Positions 1-9,743 of a DNA stretch of 64,000 nucleotides are shown here, one piece after another. The translations under genes and the position numbers were made by a program. Origin of the DNA: Pseudoalteromonas sp. S16_S37 (lineage in GTDB: Bacteria; Pseudomonadota; Gammaproteobacteria; Enterobacterales; Alteromonadaceae); assembly GCF_014694405.1 (NCBI RefSeq), contig NZ_JAAUWV010000017.1, positions 17,522 through 81,521 of the forward strand. Direction: 5' to 3'. Position 1 is the stretch's first letter, and the number at the start of each line of letters is the position of its first letter. Below the pieces are notes generated by a model. The model made no database searches. It worked only from the letters and a program-made list of their open reading frames with translations, and was not told where the DNA came from.

Positions 1-1432
1 CACCACTTCTAACAGCACCTTCCATATAGCCAAGATACATTGTATCGGTGTGCTCTCCAGCAAAATAGATACGCCCAACCGGGTTGTAAAACAACTTCCA
101 ATACTCACTTACTTGCCCTGGACCATAAGCTAAATAGCCACCTTTAGTCCATTGATCGTTGAGCCAACTTTGTGCTTTGGCTTCAATAAAGTATTCGGAA
201 GAACCTGGGTACATTTGCTCTATTTCATCCAGTCGAGCATTGATAATTTGCTGATCTGTCCAATGCTTTTGCATTTTACTAAAATCGCCCGAGGTATAGG
301 CAATGAGGATCCCACCTTCACCGCCTTGTCGCTCTGTGGTTTCCCATGTCCAGCCCGTTGGTAAACTCGCAACAACGGTATCTCCGCCTAATTTTTTATC
401 TAGCCAAAAACGTTTGCTGTAACGCAACAATACTTTAGAGTGTGTACCATAATTGATATTATCGGCGGCTTGCGTTAACGCCTCTGGCAATGCGGGTGAA
501 AATGTAATTTTGCTTAATACTTTCAAAGGCACAGTAACGACTATAACGTCCGATTGGTAACTTTTATTTGTTACAGTTGTCACCGTTATTTTGTTTTCAA
601 CTTGCTGTATATTAGCAACGGCTTGATTAAGTATAATCTCACCATTGATATTATCTGCATACGCCTGTGTCATGGCCCGTCCGCCTTTTAAAAATCGCGT
701 AGACTCAACATCGTCATCAGAGACGTTTTCATATACTTTGGCATATTGAGCTAAATGTAATAATGATAGAGTGCTTGGTTCATCAAACTCGCCACGAACA
801 AATTGTTCGGCCATTTGTTTGGCGATTGGGTGTAACTGCAAGGTATCTAGCCAACTTTGTACTGTGACTTGATCGTATTCTTTAGCTTGGGGTAATTGCG
901 CGGGGGTTTCTGGGTCTGGCACAGCGACAGCTAACTGTTTCATACTGTCTTTAAAACGGCGATAGTCATTTACAACGGCTTTATTGTAATTAGTATCAAA
1001 CTCTTTATAGCTAACTAGCTGGCCGTCAATATAGTAGGCCCCTTCGTCGATATCACCGTCGTAGCCAACATCTGCTAGCTCAACATTAAATAATGTTGCA
1101 TAGCGATGTAACTCTTTGTGGACTGTTGCACCATCAATAAGCTCTCCGCCAATTTCACCAGTTTGAGTGCCCATTTCTATCGTTGCAACTCGCCCACCAC
1201 TCCTATCTCTTGCTTCGAGTATTACCACACTAAAACCTTGTTGCTCTAACTCGTATGCCGCTGTCAATCCGGCAAAACCAGCACCCACAACGATAGCGTC
1301 TTTGCTTGCAACAGCCGGCTTGTCTATCTGCTTTGACTGCGTTGTTTTATTGCTCCCACAAGCAGTCAATACCATAGAGAATATAACTGTCATTACAACA
1401 TGACGGAAAATATCCTTTTTCCAAAAATTCAT
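1..1432 (-). CDS. Flavin-containing amine oxidase, lipoprotein (3' end outside window)
   Basis: Reading the minus strand from the ATG at 1432 gives about 477 residues that run off the left edge. The N-terminus is a lipoprotein signal with a lipobox ending LTAC (Cys about residue 25), so an envelope lipoprotein is expected. An FAD-binding GxGxxG motif follows (DAIVVGAGFAGLTAAYELE), then EARDRSGGR. Near the window edge is FAGEHTDTMYLGYMEGA, the conserved C-terminal FAD contact of the monoamine oxidase / tryptophan 2-monooxygenase family. The family oxidises primary or secondary amines to imines with release of hydrogen peroxide. The substrate cannot be told from sequence. Only a few tens of residues should be missing. 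It is divergent from the symporter gene at 1701. Confidence 0.88.
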   Translation of the reverse strand, partial: MNFWKKDIFRHVVMTVIFSMVLTACGSNKTTQSKQIDKPAVASKDAIVVGAGFAGLTAAYELEQQGFSVVILEARDRSGGRVATIEMGTQTGEIGGELIDGATVHKELHRYATLFNVELADVGYDGDIDEGAYYIDGQLVSYKEFDTNYNKAVVNDYRRFKDSMKQLAVAVPDPETPAQLPQAKEYDQVTVQSWLDTLQLHPIAKQMAEQFVRGEFDEPSTLSLLHLAQYAKVYENVSDDDVESTRFLKGGRAMTQAYADNINGEIILNQAVANIQQVENKITVTTVTNKSYQSDVIVVTVPLKVLSKITFSPALPEALTQAADNINYGTHSKVLLRYSKRFWLDKKLGGDTVVASLPTGWTWETTERQGGEGGILIAYTSGDFSKMQKHWTDQQIINARLDEIEQMYPGSSEYFIEAKAQSWLNDQWTKGGYLAYGPGQVSEYWKLFYNPVGRIYFAGEHTDTMYLGYMEGAVRSG

Positions 1433-1700
1433 TTTATAAACCTCTCACACTTAAAATTAAATTAAAATCAATAATGCATTTATCGCTTTTAAAATCTCTC
1501 GCAAATAAAACCACAAAATGATATACAAGAAGTTAAAATAAATAAAACAAATAAAATATTATTTTTACTCGCCATTATAATCATCATTTATATTTTTTTT
1601 GCTTACACTATACGAGCAAATAAACTTGGCTTGATGCGTATCAAGCTATAACCGTACATACATTGCTAATGTTAAGTTTCAGTCTCAACAAGGAAAGAAC

Positions 1701-3029
1701 ATGACATCTCATTTCTCAATAGAGCATTTATTAAATCGCAAGCGTTTGTGGTTACAGATCATTATTGCACTGGTGCTTGGCGTAAGCCTTGGTTTGCTGC
1801 TTTCCCCAAAAGGTGCAGCCCTTGTGAGTGCCCCAGTTGCTGAGCAAATTGCCCAATGGGTTGCGCTGCCAGGTAAAGTGTTTTTGGCACTTATTCAAAT
1901 GGTGGTGATCCCCTTGGTGCTCTCTTCGATAATACTGGGGGTAGCGGGTAATAAAGATACCAGCTTTTTAAAAAAGGTCGGGATCAGAATCTTCCCTTAT
2001 TTTGTACTGACCACTTTTGTTGCTGTCCTTATTGGCTTAATGGTCGTGACGATTATGGAACCTGGTAATTATGTCGACAACCAGTTACTTACCAATATAA
2101 GCACTCAAACTGATAACGTTCAGATAAGTCAACTAGAGACTAAAACGCTGCCAGATAGAGTCGTTTCTATCATTCCAGAGAACATCACGCGTTCAACGCT
2201 AGATAGAGATATGTTCGCGGTAGTAATGTACGCTTGTTTTATTGGTATTGCTTTGACTACGTTATCGCTCAAACAAAAAACATTGCTACTTGAGATAACA
2301 CAGGCTGCACAATCTCTGTCACTGCGAATTGTAAACTGGGCTATGTTTTTAGCCCCATTTGCAGTATTTGGTTTACTGTGTGACATTACAATTAGAATTG
2401 GCATTGACGCGCTCATTGGCGTATCGGCTTATGTTGGCACCGTGCTTGTTGGCCTACTGATATTGCTGCTCGCCTACCTTGTGATAGCAAAAGTGGTGGG
2501 CAGAATCTCACCGTTAAAATTTTTAAGTGCAATAAGAAGTGCTCAGCTGTTGGCATTTTCAACCTCAAGCTCTGCCGCGGTTATGCCTCTTTCTATGCGA
2601 ACGGCCGAAATAGAACTGGGTGTTAAAAAACCCATCTCGCAATTTATTATACCTTTGGGCGCCACCATCAATATGGATGGGACAGCCTTATATCAAGTCG
2701 TTGCCGCGATTTTTCTAACCCAAGTATTTGGTGTTCAGTTGTCAGATAACCAAATTATCTTACTGATATTAACAACGGTTGGGGCTTCAATCGGCTCTCC
2801 CAGTACACCTGGGGTTGGTATTGTTATTTTAGCTTCTGTGCTAGCTAACTTTGGGATCCCAGCCGCTGGTATTGCGCTTATTCTGGGTGTAGACCGTATT
2901 TTGGATATGTGTAGGACTGTGCTCAATGTCACGGGCGACTTAACAGCCTGCGTTGTCATGAATCGCTTATTGGGTGAAGACATTGATATGCACGCTCACC
3001 CAGTTACACCCACATCAACACAAGCTTAA
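1701..3029 (+). CDS. Dicarboxylate/amino acid:cation symporter (DAACS family)
   Basis: A 442-residue polytopic inner-membrane transporter of the GltP/GltT/DctA family, the usual family length. Signature pieces are the serine-rich hairpin STSSSAAVMPLSM, the TM7 motif GATINMDGTALYQ, the second hairpin GASIGSPSTPGVG and the TM8 motif DRILDMCRTVLNVTGD. It imports acidic amino acids or C4-dicarboxylates with Na+ or protons; which one is not decided by the sequence. The ATG has a good ribosome site (AAGGAAAG, 6 nt upstream). It is a single-gene unit, divergent from the amine oxidase and convergent with the ATPase gene, with a strong shared hairpin between them. Confidence 0.93.
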   Translation: MTSHFSIEHLLNRKRLWLQIIIALVLGVSLGLLLSPKGAALVSAPVAEQIAQWVALPGKVFLALIQMVVIPLVLSSIILGVAGNKDTSFLKKVGIRIFPYFVLTTFVAVLIGLMVVTIMEPGNYVDNQLLTNISTQTDNVQISQLETKTLPDRVVSIIPENITRSTLDRDMFAVVMYACFIGIALTTLSLKQKTLLLEITQAAQSLSLRIVNWAMFLAPFAVFGLLCDITIRIGIDALIGVSAYVGTVLVGLLILLLAYLVIAKVVGRISPLKFLSAIRSAQLLAFSTSSSAAVMPLSMRTAEIELGVKKPISQFIIPLGATINMDGTALYQVVAAIFLTQVFGVQLSDNQIILLILTTVGASIGSPSTPGVGIVILASVLANFGIPAAGIALILGVDRILDMCRTVLNVTGDLTACVVMNRLLGEDIDMHAHPVTPTSTQA

Positions 3030-3038
3030 GGCCAAACT

Positions 3039-3073
3039 CAGATATTTAGGGGCTGTTAGCCTCTAAATATCTG
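3039..3073. terminator. Bidirectional hairpin terminator
   Basis: Arms CAGATATTTAG and CTAAATATCTG pair perfectly, and an inner GGCT/AGCC stem closes a GTT loop, giving a stem of about 16 bp. It lies between the convergent symporter and ATPase genes and includes the last codons and stop of the ATPase gene. Confidence 0.7.
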
Positions 3074-4158
3074 ATAAAACCAGGTGATTCAATATAATAT
3101 TTGTCTGCGTATTGCGAGATAATTTCCATTCCTTTTAGCTTTTTTACGCTGGTTTGAATTGCTGAAGTCGTCACCTCCGTGGCCACTTTTGTAGACAGAT
3201 ACTCCACCATCTGAGCGCTATATAATGCCGTTTTTTCTTGTCTGATCAATCGCAGTATTTCGATATCTAAATCTCTTAAACGTTTTTTAAGTCCTTCGAA
3301 GTCGCCGTCTTGGATCATCAACGCTTTGATATAGTCTGTTCCCTCGGTTAAAGACGCTTTATGCGCCATTAAATAGGTCATCAGCTTCATCATCCAAAAT
3401 GGCGATTTATCTATTTCTTCGTAAAACTCATTCACTGCAAGTGCGTCATAGTTTAAATCAAAATGCGTTCTTAACGTGTCACAACAATGCTTTACAAACT
3501 CTTCGCCCAAGCGAGGAAAGTCAATCATAAATGCAGAGTCATAAAAGGGCTTGTCTTTATCAGAAAACATGGCATTAACGCCCGAGCGACTAGAGCCCGC
3601 AAACACCACACAAATATCACTATAAGTATCAAGTGCGGTGCGCAGTGCATGCTGCACGCTTAAAAACTTATCTGAAGAAGCAAGGTGTTGAATTTCATCA
3701 ATGATGATCAGCGCCTTATCGCCACATTTATTGAACAACGCTTCGACTAGTTGGCCTATTTTGAATAGCTCAGATTCACTGGGCTTATGGGCATTTTTGT
3801 CACTAAATTCAATGGTTGCTTTACCAAATACATTGTTACCCACCTCAAGCTTTTTGATCTCACTATTAGCAAGTTCGCTGAGCTTTCCTTTAACAGTCTC
3901 ATTGAGTGCATTAAGGGTATTATGCAGAGCCTGAGTAATCGCAAGCGTTGGGCTATCGGGCTCTCCCCAAAGATTGATATAAACGGGGATAAAACCATTT
4001 TCCAAGGCAATTGGATATAGATCTTTAAGTAAAAACGTTGTTTTGCCTGTGCGCCTTACGTCTAATAGTGCAATGCGGCTCATCGCACCTTGATACACAG
4101 TTTGTAAATAAGACTCGGCTAAAGCTTTGCGCTGAAAATGCCAATTTACCTTTTTCAT
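3046..4158 (-). CDS. Stand-alone AAA-type ATPase with C-terminal winged helix
   Basis: A 370-residue protein resembling archaeal-type/STAND-like AAA ATPases. The P-loop is DVRRTGKTTF (about residues 33-42), so the first Gly of GxxxxGK[ST] is Asp. Walker B is ALIIIDEIQHL (about 148-158), followed by a sensor-like AGSSRSG. The last 80 residues look like a winged-helix DNA- or partner-binding domain (SAQMVEYLSTKVATEVTTSA). No adjacent partner encodes an obvious target. It is a single gene with its own ribosome site (GGGTGA before the ATG). Upstream, three ACATAA-type repeats (about 4209-4234) could be regulatory. Proteins of this kind occur as regulators, toxin-associated NTPases and defence ATPases; the role is unknown. 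Confidence 0.75.
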   Translation of the reverse strand: MKKVNWHFQRKALAESYLQTVYQGAMSRIALLDVRRTGKTTFLLKDLYPIALENGFIPVYINLWGEPDSPTLAITQALHNTLNALNETVKGKLSELANSEIKKLEVGNNVFGKATIEFSDKNAHKPSESELFKIGQLVEALFNKCGDKALIIIDEIQHLASSDKFLSVQHALRTALDTYSDICVVFAGSSRSGVNAMFSDKDKPFYDSAFMIDFPRLGEEFVKHCCDTLRTHFDLNYDALAVNEFYEEIDKSPFWMMKLMTYLMAHKASLTEGTDYIKALMIQDGDFEGLKKRLRDLDIEILRLIRQEKTALYSAQMVEYLSTKVATEVTTSAIQTSVKKLKGMEIISQYADKYYIESPGFIRYLEANSP

Positions 4159-4389
4159 AATTTTTCACCCAGCTGGTTATGACTGTTTATGCACTATTAT
4201 GGTTAGTATACATAACAAGACATAAATGAACATAAACGTAGGTGAACAATTTTATTCAAAAGTATGTTTAGTGAGTAGACATTACTACAACTCAATGAAA
4301 TATATTGCTTTTATGAGATAAAATAGAAGGCTTTAATTTAAACGCAAGTCGCAAGCCCTATGACCAAGGGCTCGCGTGGCAGGTAAGAA

Positions 4390-4420
4390 AGACAAAGCCA
4401 GAGCAACTCCGGCTTTGTCT
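4390..4420 (-). terminator. Rho-independent-like terminator of the LamG gene
   Basis: AGACAAAGCC / GGCTTTGTCT form a perfect 10-bp stem just downstream of the stop codon at 4428. The minus-strand downstream side is followed by a short T-rich run. A second small hairpin (AGCCCT/AGGGCT, about 4356-4374) lies beyond it. Confidence 0.7.
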
Positions 4421-4427
4421 GTTTCGA

Positions 4428-7400
4428 TTAGTTACCCGTGAAAAGCGCTTGAACTTCTTCGTTTGTTAGCGCCTTTTTATAAAAGCCGACATTGTCGATA
4501 TCACCATCGAAGTGATTACTCGTGCTCTGATTATCACCATCGCGCCTTGCTCCAATCAAGATATCCATACCATTACTTGGCATCAAGCCTGATAACTTAG
4601 AGCCTAATTTTTGACCATCAAGATATAACGTAAACTCGTTCTTGGTGTGATCATTTACCAAAGCAGCAAAGTGCCATTGGCCATCATCAATGGTATCTTT
4701 ATCGCTACGAATGGTTCGATAAGTATTTCCCTCAACGCCAACCCGGCTATACAGCGCTCCATTGCTTCCTGCAAAAAGATAAAACTGGATTTCTGAGGTA
4801 GAGTTTTTAACTTTAGAGATCAAGGCACCACTTGTTGTGGTTCTAAACCATAATGTAGCCGTAAAGCTATGCTGTGCAGGGTCTACATCCATCAGCTCAT
4901 GGCTACCTAAGTTGACATAGTCATCACCATCAAAGTGTAAAGCGCCTTGTTGATAACCATCAGCAGTCCAAGTTGCTCCTTCGACTATGCCATTCACGCT
5001 AGTTAATGCACCGCTATTTACTGCTACATTACCCGCCATTTCATCCAGCTGTAATGACACCAAGTGCGCATAACTTTGGTCAAAACCAAAACGCGCTTCA
5101 ATGACGTGATGCGCTGTTAAGTTATCAAAAGTATATTGCTGTACTGGCTCGACTGGTTCACCATCAACACTTAATGACACTACTTTGTGTAAAGGAGCTG
5201 GCACCATAGTAACCACTTGCTGTGCTCCACGAGCAACAGAGATTGGGCCATTTGGAGTAATATCACCATTTTCATCAGCAAAAGTACTGATCCTGACAAA
5301 TTTAGGGGCAAAATTAGCAGTCACTATCTTATGTCCTGTGACTTCACAACGACCGTCGACAACCTGATCGCACCCATCCCAGCCCAAGAAGTCGTGATCG
5401 CTGTCTGCAATCGCAAATAAAGTGATCAATTGATCCTCAGCAAAAGCATGTCCACACGTTGTCGGACATTCAATACCATTAGGGTTACTTACGACACGCC
5501 CACCACTATTGGCTAACACCCTTAACGTTACATACTCAAGTGCACCGATATCATAGGCACCTTGTAGAGGTCTGGTAACATTAACCAAGTCTTTCGTAAG
5601 TCTAGTGCCGTCAATACCAAAATCATTGGCCATATCGGTGCCAGTATTTACAGCAGCTGTGCCACTGGCAAGGGCGTAAGGTAGGCTGGTACCTACTTCA
5701 AGTACAGTCGATGAAGTATTAAGGTTACTCACAACCACTACATCCCCCGCTACATACATTGGCGTATCAGCTGGGATAATTAAGTTATTAGCTATCGAGT
5801 GTGTTTCTCGGTACATTCTAAAATCAACACTCTCTTTAACGGCATCTATGATGGTGTTGTTGATCACATTATGAGATTTGCCCGCGTAAATCTGTTGCCA
5901 TGGAATATGCTGATCGCGCTCATCATACATTTTATGATGGTCATCTTCAGTATTAAAACGCACTTGAATAGCCGCTTCTTTACCATATCGACCGCCTTTA
6001 CCCGCGCCTTTGATAACATTGTTGGCAATAACACCGCCAATCGTTGGCGCATGTATTCCTAAGCCATATCCCCCCTCATCACCACCTTCGAGCGTATTGC
6101 GATAGACATCACAATAGGTGTTGGTTTGCAGGCTAATCGCGCCTATTTGGTCACGATCATAGTTTTTAGTAGAGAAATTAGTAACATGGTTGTCGAATAT
6201 CTCACACGATACGGCACTCGATTTTACATTGATCGAATCCCAACCGGTTCTATCCACCTGATTACTGTATATTTTTACGCCAACCAACTGACCTGCCATT
6301 GGTTCGTTATAATCACCAAATGCAACTTGCTGTTGTTTATCAGGTGCTTGGTAATATTGGCAGATCCTTCTTTCATTATCTCCCATACCTGAACCCGGTA
6401 AATGAAAAGGGTCTGGGTGCTGTGTGGCTTTATACAATCGGTAGCTACCATTGGAGCCTATGTACATACCCTCAGTACCCGTATTATGAATATAATTGTG
6501 ATGGATACTCGCATTGTAAAAAGCCATCTCATTGCGACCGCTTGCGTCAAGCTGATCTATCGCACCATCATTGTTGTAATCGTGCATATGCTCTTTTTGA
6601 TATTGCTCAGGCGTATCGTGCAACACTAGCGGCTCATTGTACGCATCATAGAACTGCGGCGTTTCATTTTGTTCTGCATACCTTGCGGGGACAGAGCCAT
6701 CAGAACAATTGCTAAAGGTTTTTAAATTAACGCCTGATTGGGTTGTATATCCAACCTCAAAATGATCCATTTCTATGTCGCTGCTGCGTTTATAATAACT
6801 CACGCCCTTGCGAACTGTGCCAACTCGGCCATCGACTGTAAAACCATATTGATAAGCCTGATTACCAGAGCCCGTGATCCGTAAATGCTGACTATTTAAC
6901 ACCTCAAGTGCGGTATCGATATAACCACTATTATCACGGTTTTTGAAAACAACCTGACCGCCCGTGTTGATAAGCGTAATTGGCGCATCGGCACTGCCAG
7001 CTACGTTTTCAATTCTTAACTCATTACTTGCACCACTAGGTGCACCTTTAACACACAAGACCGCACCAGGAGTCAGTAATTCTGACGGGTTAAGCTGCTC
7101 ATTGCCTTTACCATTTACGCTGGCGAGGCGACCATCAACAGTAATTCTCTCACTATCGCTCAATGTCACAGTGTTCAACGCTGTACACAGTGGCTCTGTT
7201 TTTAAAGCTGTGAGCACCCCATCAATGCGTGTATTGTTTATCTCACTGCCAGGGACTGACTGATCAAATAAGCGCAAATAAAAGTTATGCGACAACCATT
7301 GCTCAAACGTCGGTTCAAGTAATGTACTGCCGACCGGATTGTTATTGGCTTCAAACTCCATATACAAATCATTTGCGCGCACAGAGAGCTGGTTATTCGC

Positions 7401-7769
7401 CGTAATATTATCGGGCATAATTAGATATGAGCCGGCATGCTCAGGTTCAATTACAACTCTAAGTGATGGACTGTGTTTATCCATGCTTAGACTCAAACCA
7501 TCAACTGAGGCTTGATAACGAATACCAGCAGAAGTTGATTGCGCTGTGTAATTTGGATTTGCGCTCAAATCATGCATTTGGTCGTCATACCAATATTCAC
7601 CTGAGATGACGCCACCTTGTTTAATCGTATTCGTAACGAGCTGATGTGGATCATTCACTTCGCTGACGTGACCGCTAAAAGTTACTCGGTACATCTGAGC
7701 GACACTTGTCAACGGCGCACAAACAAGGCCTGCTGCTAAAAATGCTAGTTGATATTTAGATAAAGCCAT
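4428..7769 (-). CDS. Secreted right-handed beta-helix protein with C-terminal LamG domain
   Basis: A protein of about 1113 residues. The better start is the ATG at 7769, 6 nt after AAGGA; a TTG two codons upstream is less likely. A signal peptide (ALSKYQLAFLAAGLVCAPL, cleavage after SVAQ) exports it. In order: an N-terminal beta-rich domain; a long right-handed parallel beta-helix region (about 200-710) rich in NN(V/I)I turns; an EF-hand-like loop DYNNDGAIDQLD near residue 400; a Cys-rich bacterial repeat unit ending in FLGWDGC (about 750-830); a second similar repeat; and a LamG/concanavalin-like jelly roll (about 900-1110, with the typical DGQWHFAALVND and LYLDGQ). The architecture suggests binding to or cleavage of a polysaccharide or extracellular adhesion. 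No catalytic motif was identified. Confidence 0.82.
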   Translation of the reverse strand: MALSKYQLAFLAAGLVCAPLTSVAQMYRVTFSGHVSEVNDPHQLVTNTIKQGGVISGEYWYDDQMHDLSANPNYTAQSTSAGIRYQASVDGLSLSMDKHSPSLRVVIEPEHAGSYLIMPDNITANNQLSVRANDLYMEFEANNNPVGSTLLEPTFEQWLSHNFYLRLFDQSVPGSEINNTRIDGVLTALKTEPLCTALNTVTLSDSERITVDGRLASVNGKGNEQLNPSELLTPGAVLCVKGAPSGASNELRIENVAGSADAPITLINTGGQVVFKNRDNSGYIDTALEVLNSQHLRITGSGNQAYQYGFTVDGRVGTVRKGVSYYKRSSDIEMDHFEVGYTTQSGVNLKTFSNCSDGSVPARYAEQNETPQFYDAYNEPLVLHDTPEQYQKEHMHDYNNDGAIDQLDASGRNEMAFYNASIHHNYIHNTGTEGMYIGSNGSYRLYKATQHPDPFHLPGSGMGDNERRICQYYQAPDKQQQVAFGDYNEPMAGQLVGVKIYSNQVDRTGWDSINVKSSAVSCEIFDNHVTNFSTKNYDRDQIGAISLQTNTYCDVYRNTLEGGDEGGYGLGIHAPTIGGVIANNVIKGAGKGGRYGKEAAIQVRFNTEDDHHKMYDERDQHIPWQQIYAGKSHNVINNTIIDAVKESVDFRMYRETHSIANNLIIPADTPMYVAGDVVVVSNLNTSSTVLEVGTSLPYALASGTAAVNTGTDMANDFGIDGTRLTKDLVNVTRPLQGAYDIGALEYVTLRVLANSGGRVVSNPNGIECPTTCGHAFAEDQLITLFAIADSDHDFLGWDGCDQVVDGRCEVTGHKIVTANFAPKFVRISTFADENGDITPNGPISVARGAQQVVTMVPAPLHKVVSLSVDGEPVEPVQQYTFDNLTAHHVIEARFGFDQSYAHLVSLQLDEMAGNVAVNSGALTSVNGIVEGATWTADGYQQGALHFDGDDYVNLGSHELMDVDPAQHSFTATLWFRTTTSGALISKVKNSTSEIQFYLFAGSNGALYSRVGVEGNTYRTIRSDKDTIDDGQWHFAALVNDHTKNEFTLYLDGQKLGSKLSGLMPSNGMDILIGARRDGDNQSTSNHFDGDIDNVGFYKKALTNEEVQALFTGN

Positions 7770-8132
7770 TTTCAATCCTTTTGTATTAAAGTTGCTTTAT
7801 TGGTAAACAACTCATCATTTTTAGATTTTTTATTCCTTAAATTGTACTTATCTGAATAATCTTAACAAAGCGCGTGACATACACCTACATTTTATATGGA
7901 TATAAATTGTAAGATAACATTAATAAAACCAAAGACAAGCGAAATAAATATGATTTTATTAATAACAACATTTAATTAGTAACTGTCAAAAAATACGCCA
8001 AATTATTGCCAATACAAAAATACGAAGTAAGGATGAGAAAACTAGTTTCACTGTTACTATACAAATCGGTACGCTTTTTTTATCATCATCAAGTGGAACA
8101 AAATTCAACCATTGCCTGCGCAAGGAGCAAAC
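7770..8132. other. AT-rich divergent intergenic region, no gene seen
   Basis: 363 bp between the divergent LamG and esterase genes. It should hold both promoters. No convincing small gene, hairpin or repeat was seen. A short ATG frame at 8033 overlaps the esterase start and has no properly spaced ribosome site. Confidence 0.5.
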
Positions 8133-8945
8133 ATGGTCAAAACAATAATTAAGCTTATAAGCCTCGTTATGGCTTTTTCTGTCACTGCAAATGACGACGT
8201 AATAATTAAGCCCTTTGAGTTTGCACACTCAATGGCATTTGAATCAAAGATGTTAAATCAATCTCGTTTAATCAACGTCTATTTACCGGATGGTTACGAT
8301 GAGGATAAAAGTACAACATACCCAGTTATCTACTTACTTGATGGCTCTAAGGATGAAGACTTTATTCATATTGCCGGGTTAGTACAGTTTACCAATTTTC
8401 CCTGGTTAAATATTTTGCCCAAGAGTATTGTTGTGGGGATAAGTAACATAGATAGAAAACATGACTTCACTACCCCAAGTAATAATGCGCTAGATAAAAA
8501 AGAGCTGCCCACACATGGTGGTGCCAAAAACTTTATTCGATTCTTAGATGAAGAACTCCGTCCTTTAGTTAATAAACAATACCGCACCAATTCAACGTCT
8601 ACCCTCATAGGGCAATCTTTAGGGGGATTGTTAGCGAGCGAGATTTTATTTAACCACACACAGATGTTTGATCATTATGTGATCATAAGCCCAAGTCTTT
8701 GGTGGGATGATGAGTCTTTACTTGCCAGCAAGTTTGAACCAAAGCACTTTCCGCAGTCAGTGTATATTGGTGTAGGTAAAGAGGGTGACGTTATGGAGCG
8801 TGTTGCAAAAGCGCTTTATCAAAAAATATCACCTAAGCTAAAAGATAAAACACAGCTCAAATTTAATCAGTTTTCACAGCTTAGTCATGGTGATACGTTA
8901 CATTTGGCAGTGTACGACGCGTTTAACACTATCAATTATCAGTAG
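8133..8945 (+). CDS. Putative secreted esterase (Esterase D / IroE-like alpha/beta hydrolase)
   Basis: About 270 residues from the ATG at 8133, which has an AAGGAG box 6 nt upstream; an in-frame TTG at 8112 is ignored. A short signal-like N-terminus (TIIKLISLVMAFSVTA) suggests export. The fold markers of the putative esterase family (PF00756) are present: YLPDGYDEDK, PVIYLLDGS, the nucleophile elbow GQSLGGLLAS (Ser about residue 163) and a C-terminal SHGDT giving the catalytic His. Relatives hydrolyse S-formylglutathione, enterobactin esters or acyl-sugar esters; the substrate here is unknown. It is a single-gene unit. Confidence 0.8.
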   Translation: MVKTIIKLISLVMAFSVTANDDVIIKPFEFAHSMAFESKMLNQSRLINVYLPDGYDEDKSTTYPVIYLLDGSKDEDFIHIAGLVQFTNFPWLNILPKSIVVGISNIDRKHDFTTPSNNALDKKELPTHGGAKNFIRFLDEELRPLVNKQYRTNSTSTLIGQSLGGLLASEILFNHTQMFDHYVIISPSLWWDDESLLASKFEPKHFPQSVYIGVGKEGDVMERVAKALYQKISPKLKDKTQLKFNQFSQLSHGDTLHLAVYDAFNTINYQ

Positions 8946-9132
8946 TCAATGTGCTCACAGCAAGCCGGTGTGAGCATTATGCTTAGAGTATAAACTCTAT
9001 CAAGTCCCTATAAAATTAACAAGACAGTGAAAAATCGCTACATTTTTGTTTATTGTTGCAAACAAAGTCATAAAACTGTCATTTAATTGCGCAATAATGC
9101 GCCCCACTTTAAATCAACCATTATTTTTGACC

Positions 9133-9627
9133 ATGACACAACCACCAGTACTGCTGAGTTTTTCTGCTCGTGCCTTAGATGAACATGCTGAAGATCAAGC
9201 GTGTCAGCATGCATTGCAGTACGATACGCTAAAGCTTGATTACCACTCCTTAGGATTGTCATTTTTATGTGAGCTACCTTTTGATGCTCAACTAGGAGAT
9301 GTGATTGCCTTATATGCAACGCCTGTGCAAGCGCGTTATGCAAGCTTTAGCGCCGAATCCCCATTAACTAAACAAGCGCTCGAAACAGGTCACCAAAGTT
9401 TACTGCTTAAAGGTCATGGTGAGTCAGGCGAGTATATTGTGCAGCTAAGCTTGATCGGGCGTCATGGTATGGTAAAAAACTCGGTTGAATATAACGCATA
9501 TATTAACAGCTCGGTGCAAAGTGATGAGTTACCTACGCACAAGGTACCGCTGATATCAAGCTCTATGGCTTCGGCATTAAAACGCCATACCAGCAATCTA
9601 ATGGCGTCGTTACTTGCTATTTTTTAA
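9133..9627 (+). CDS. Conserved-looking protein of unknown function
   Basis: The frame is open from a TTG at 9046, but ATG codons at 9097 and 9133 are more plausible; the shorter one gives 164 residues beginning TQPPVLLSFSARALDEHAED. It has no signal peptide and no membrane segment. It has alternating beta-rich character with phrases such as HSLGLSFLCELPFDAQLGD, which loosely recall a PilZ-like barrel, but the RxxxR and DxSxxG signature residues are not seen, so no family is assigned. It is convergent with anmK across an inverted repeat. Confidence 0.55.
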   Translation: MTQPPVLLSFSARALDEHAEDQACQHALQYDTLKLDYHSLGLSFLCELPFDAQLGDVIALYATPVQARYASFSAESPLTKQALETGHQSLLLKGHGESGEYIVQLSLIGRHGMVKNSVEYNAYINSSVQSDELPTHKVPLISSSMASALKRHTSNLMASLLAIF

Positions 9628-9647
9628 GCACTCGTTAGTTAACTTAG

Positions 9648-9738
9648 ACTTGGGATAAGTGACATTCTAGAGCACTGGCATAGCCTATTCTGGTAATGGA
9701 TTGATATAATTTGCTGGTTCATTTGCATTATCCCAAGT
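9648..9738. repeat. Long inverted repeat between convergent genes
   Basis: ACTTGGGATAA (9648-9658) is repeated as its exact reverse complement at 9728-9738, with 69 bp between. It fills the gap between two convergent genes. It could act as a shared terminator stem or be the remnant of a small dispersed element. No target duplication flanks it. Confidence 0.5.
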
Positions 9739-9743
9739 TCAGG

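Noticed and set aside
8033..8150. Possible leader peptide gene starting ATG at 8033 before the esterase
   Set aside because: GG lies directly against the ATG with no spacing, and the frame runs into the esterase gene.
7986..8228. Minus-strand 80-codon open frame over the esterase start
   Set aside because: Antisense to the esterase signal peptide, no start context; a shadow frame.
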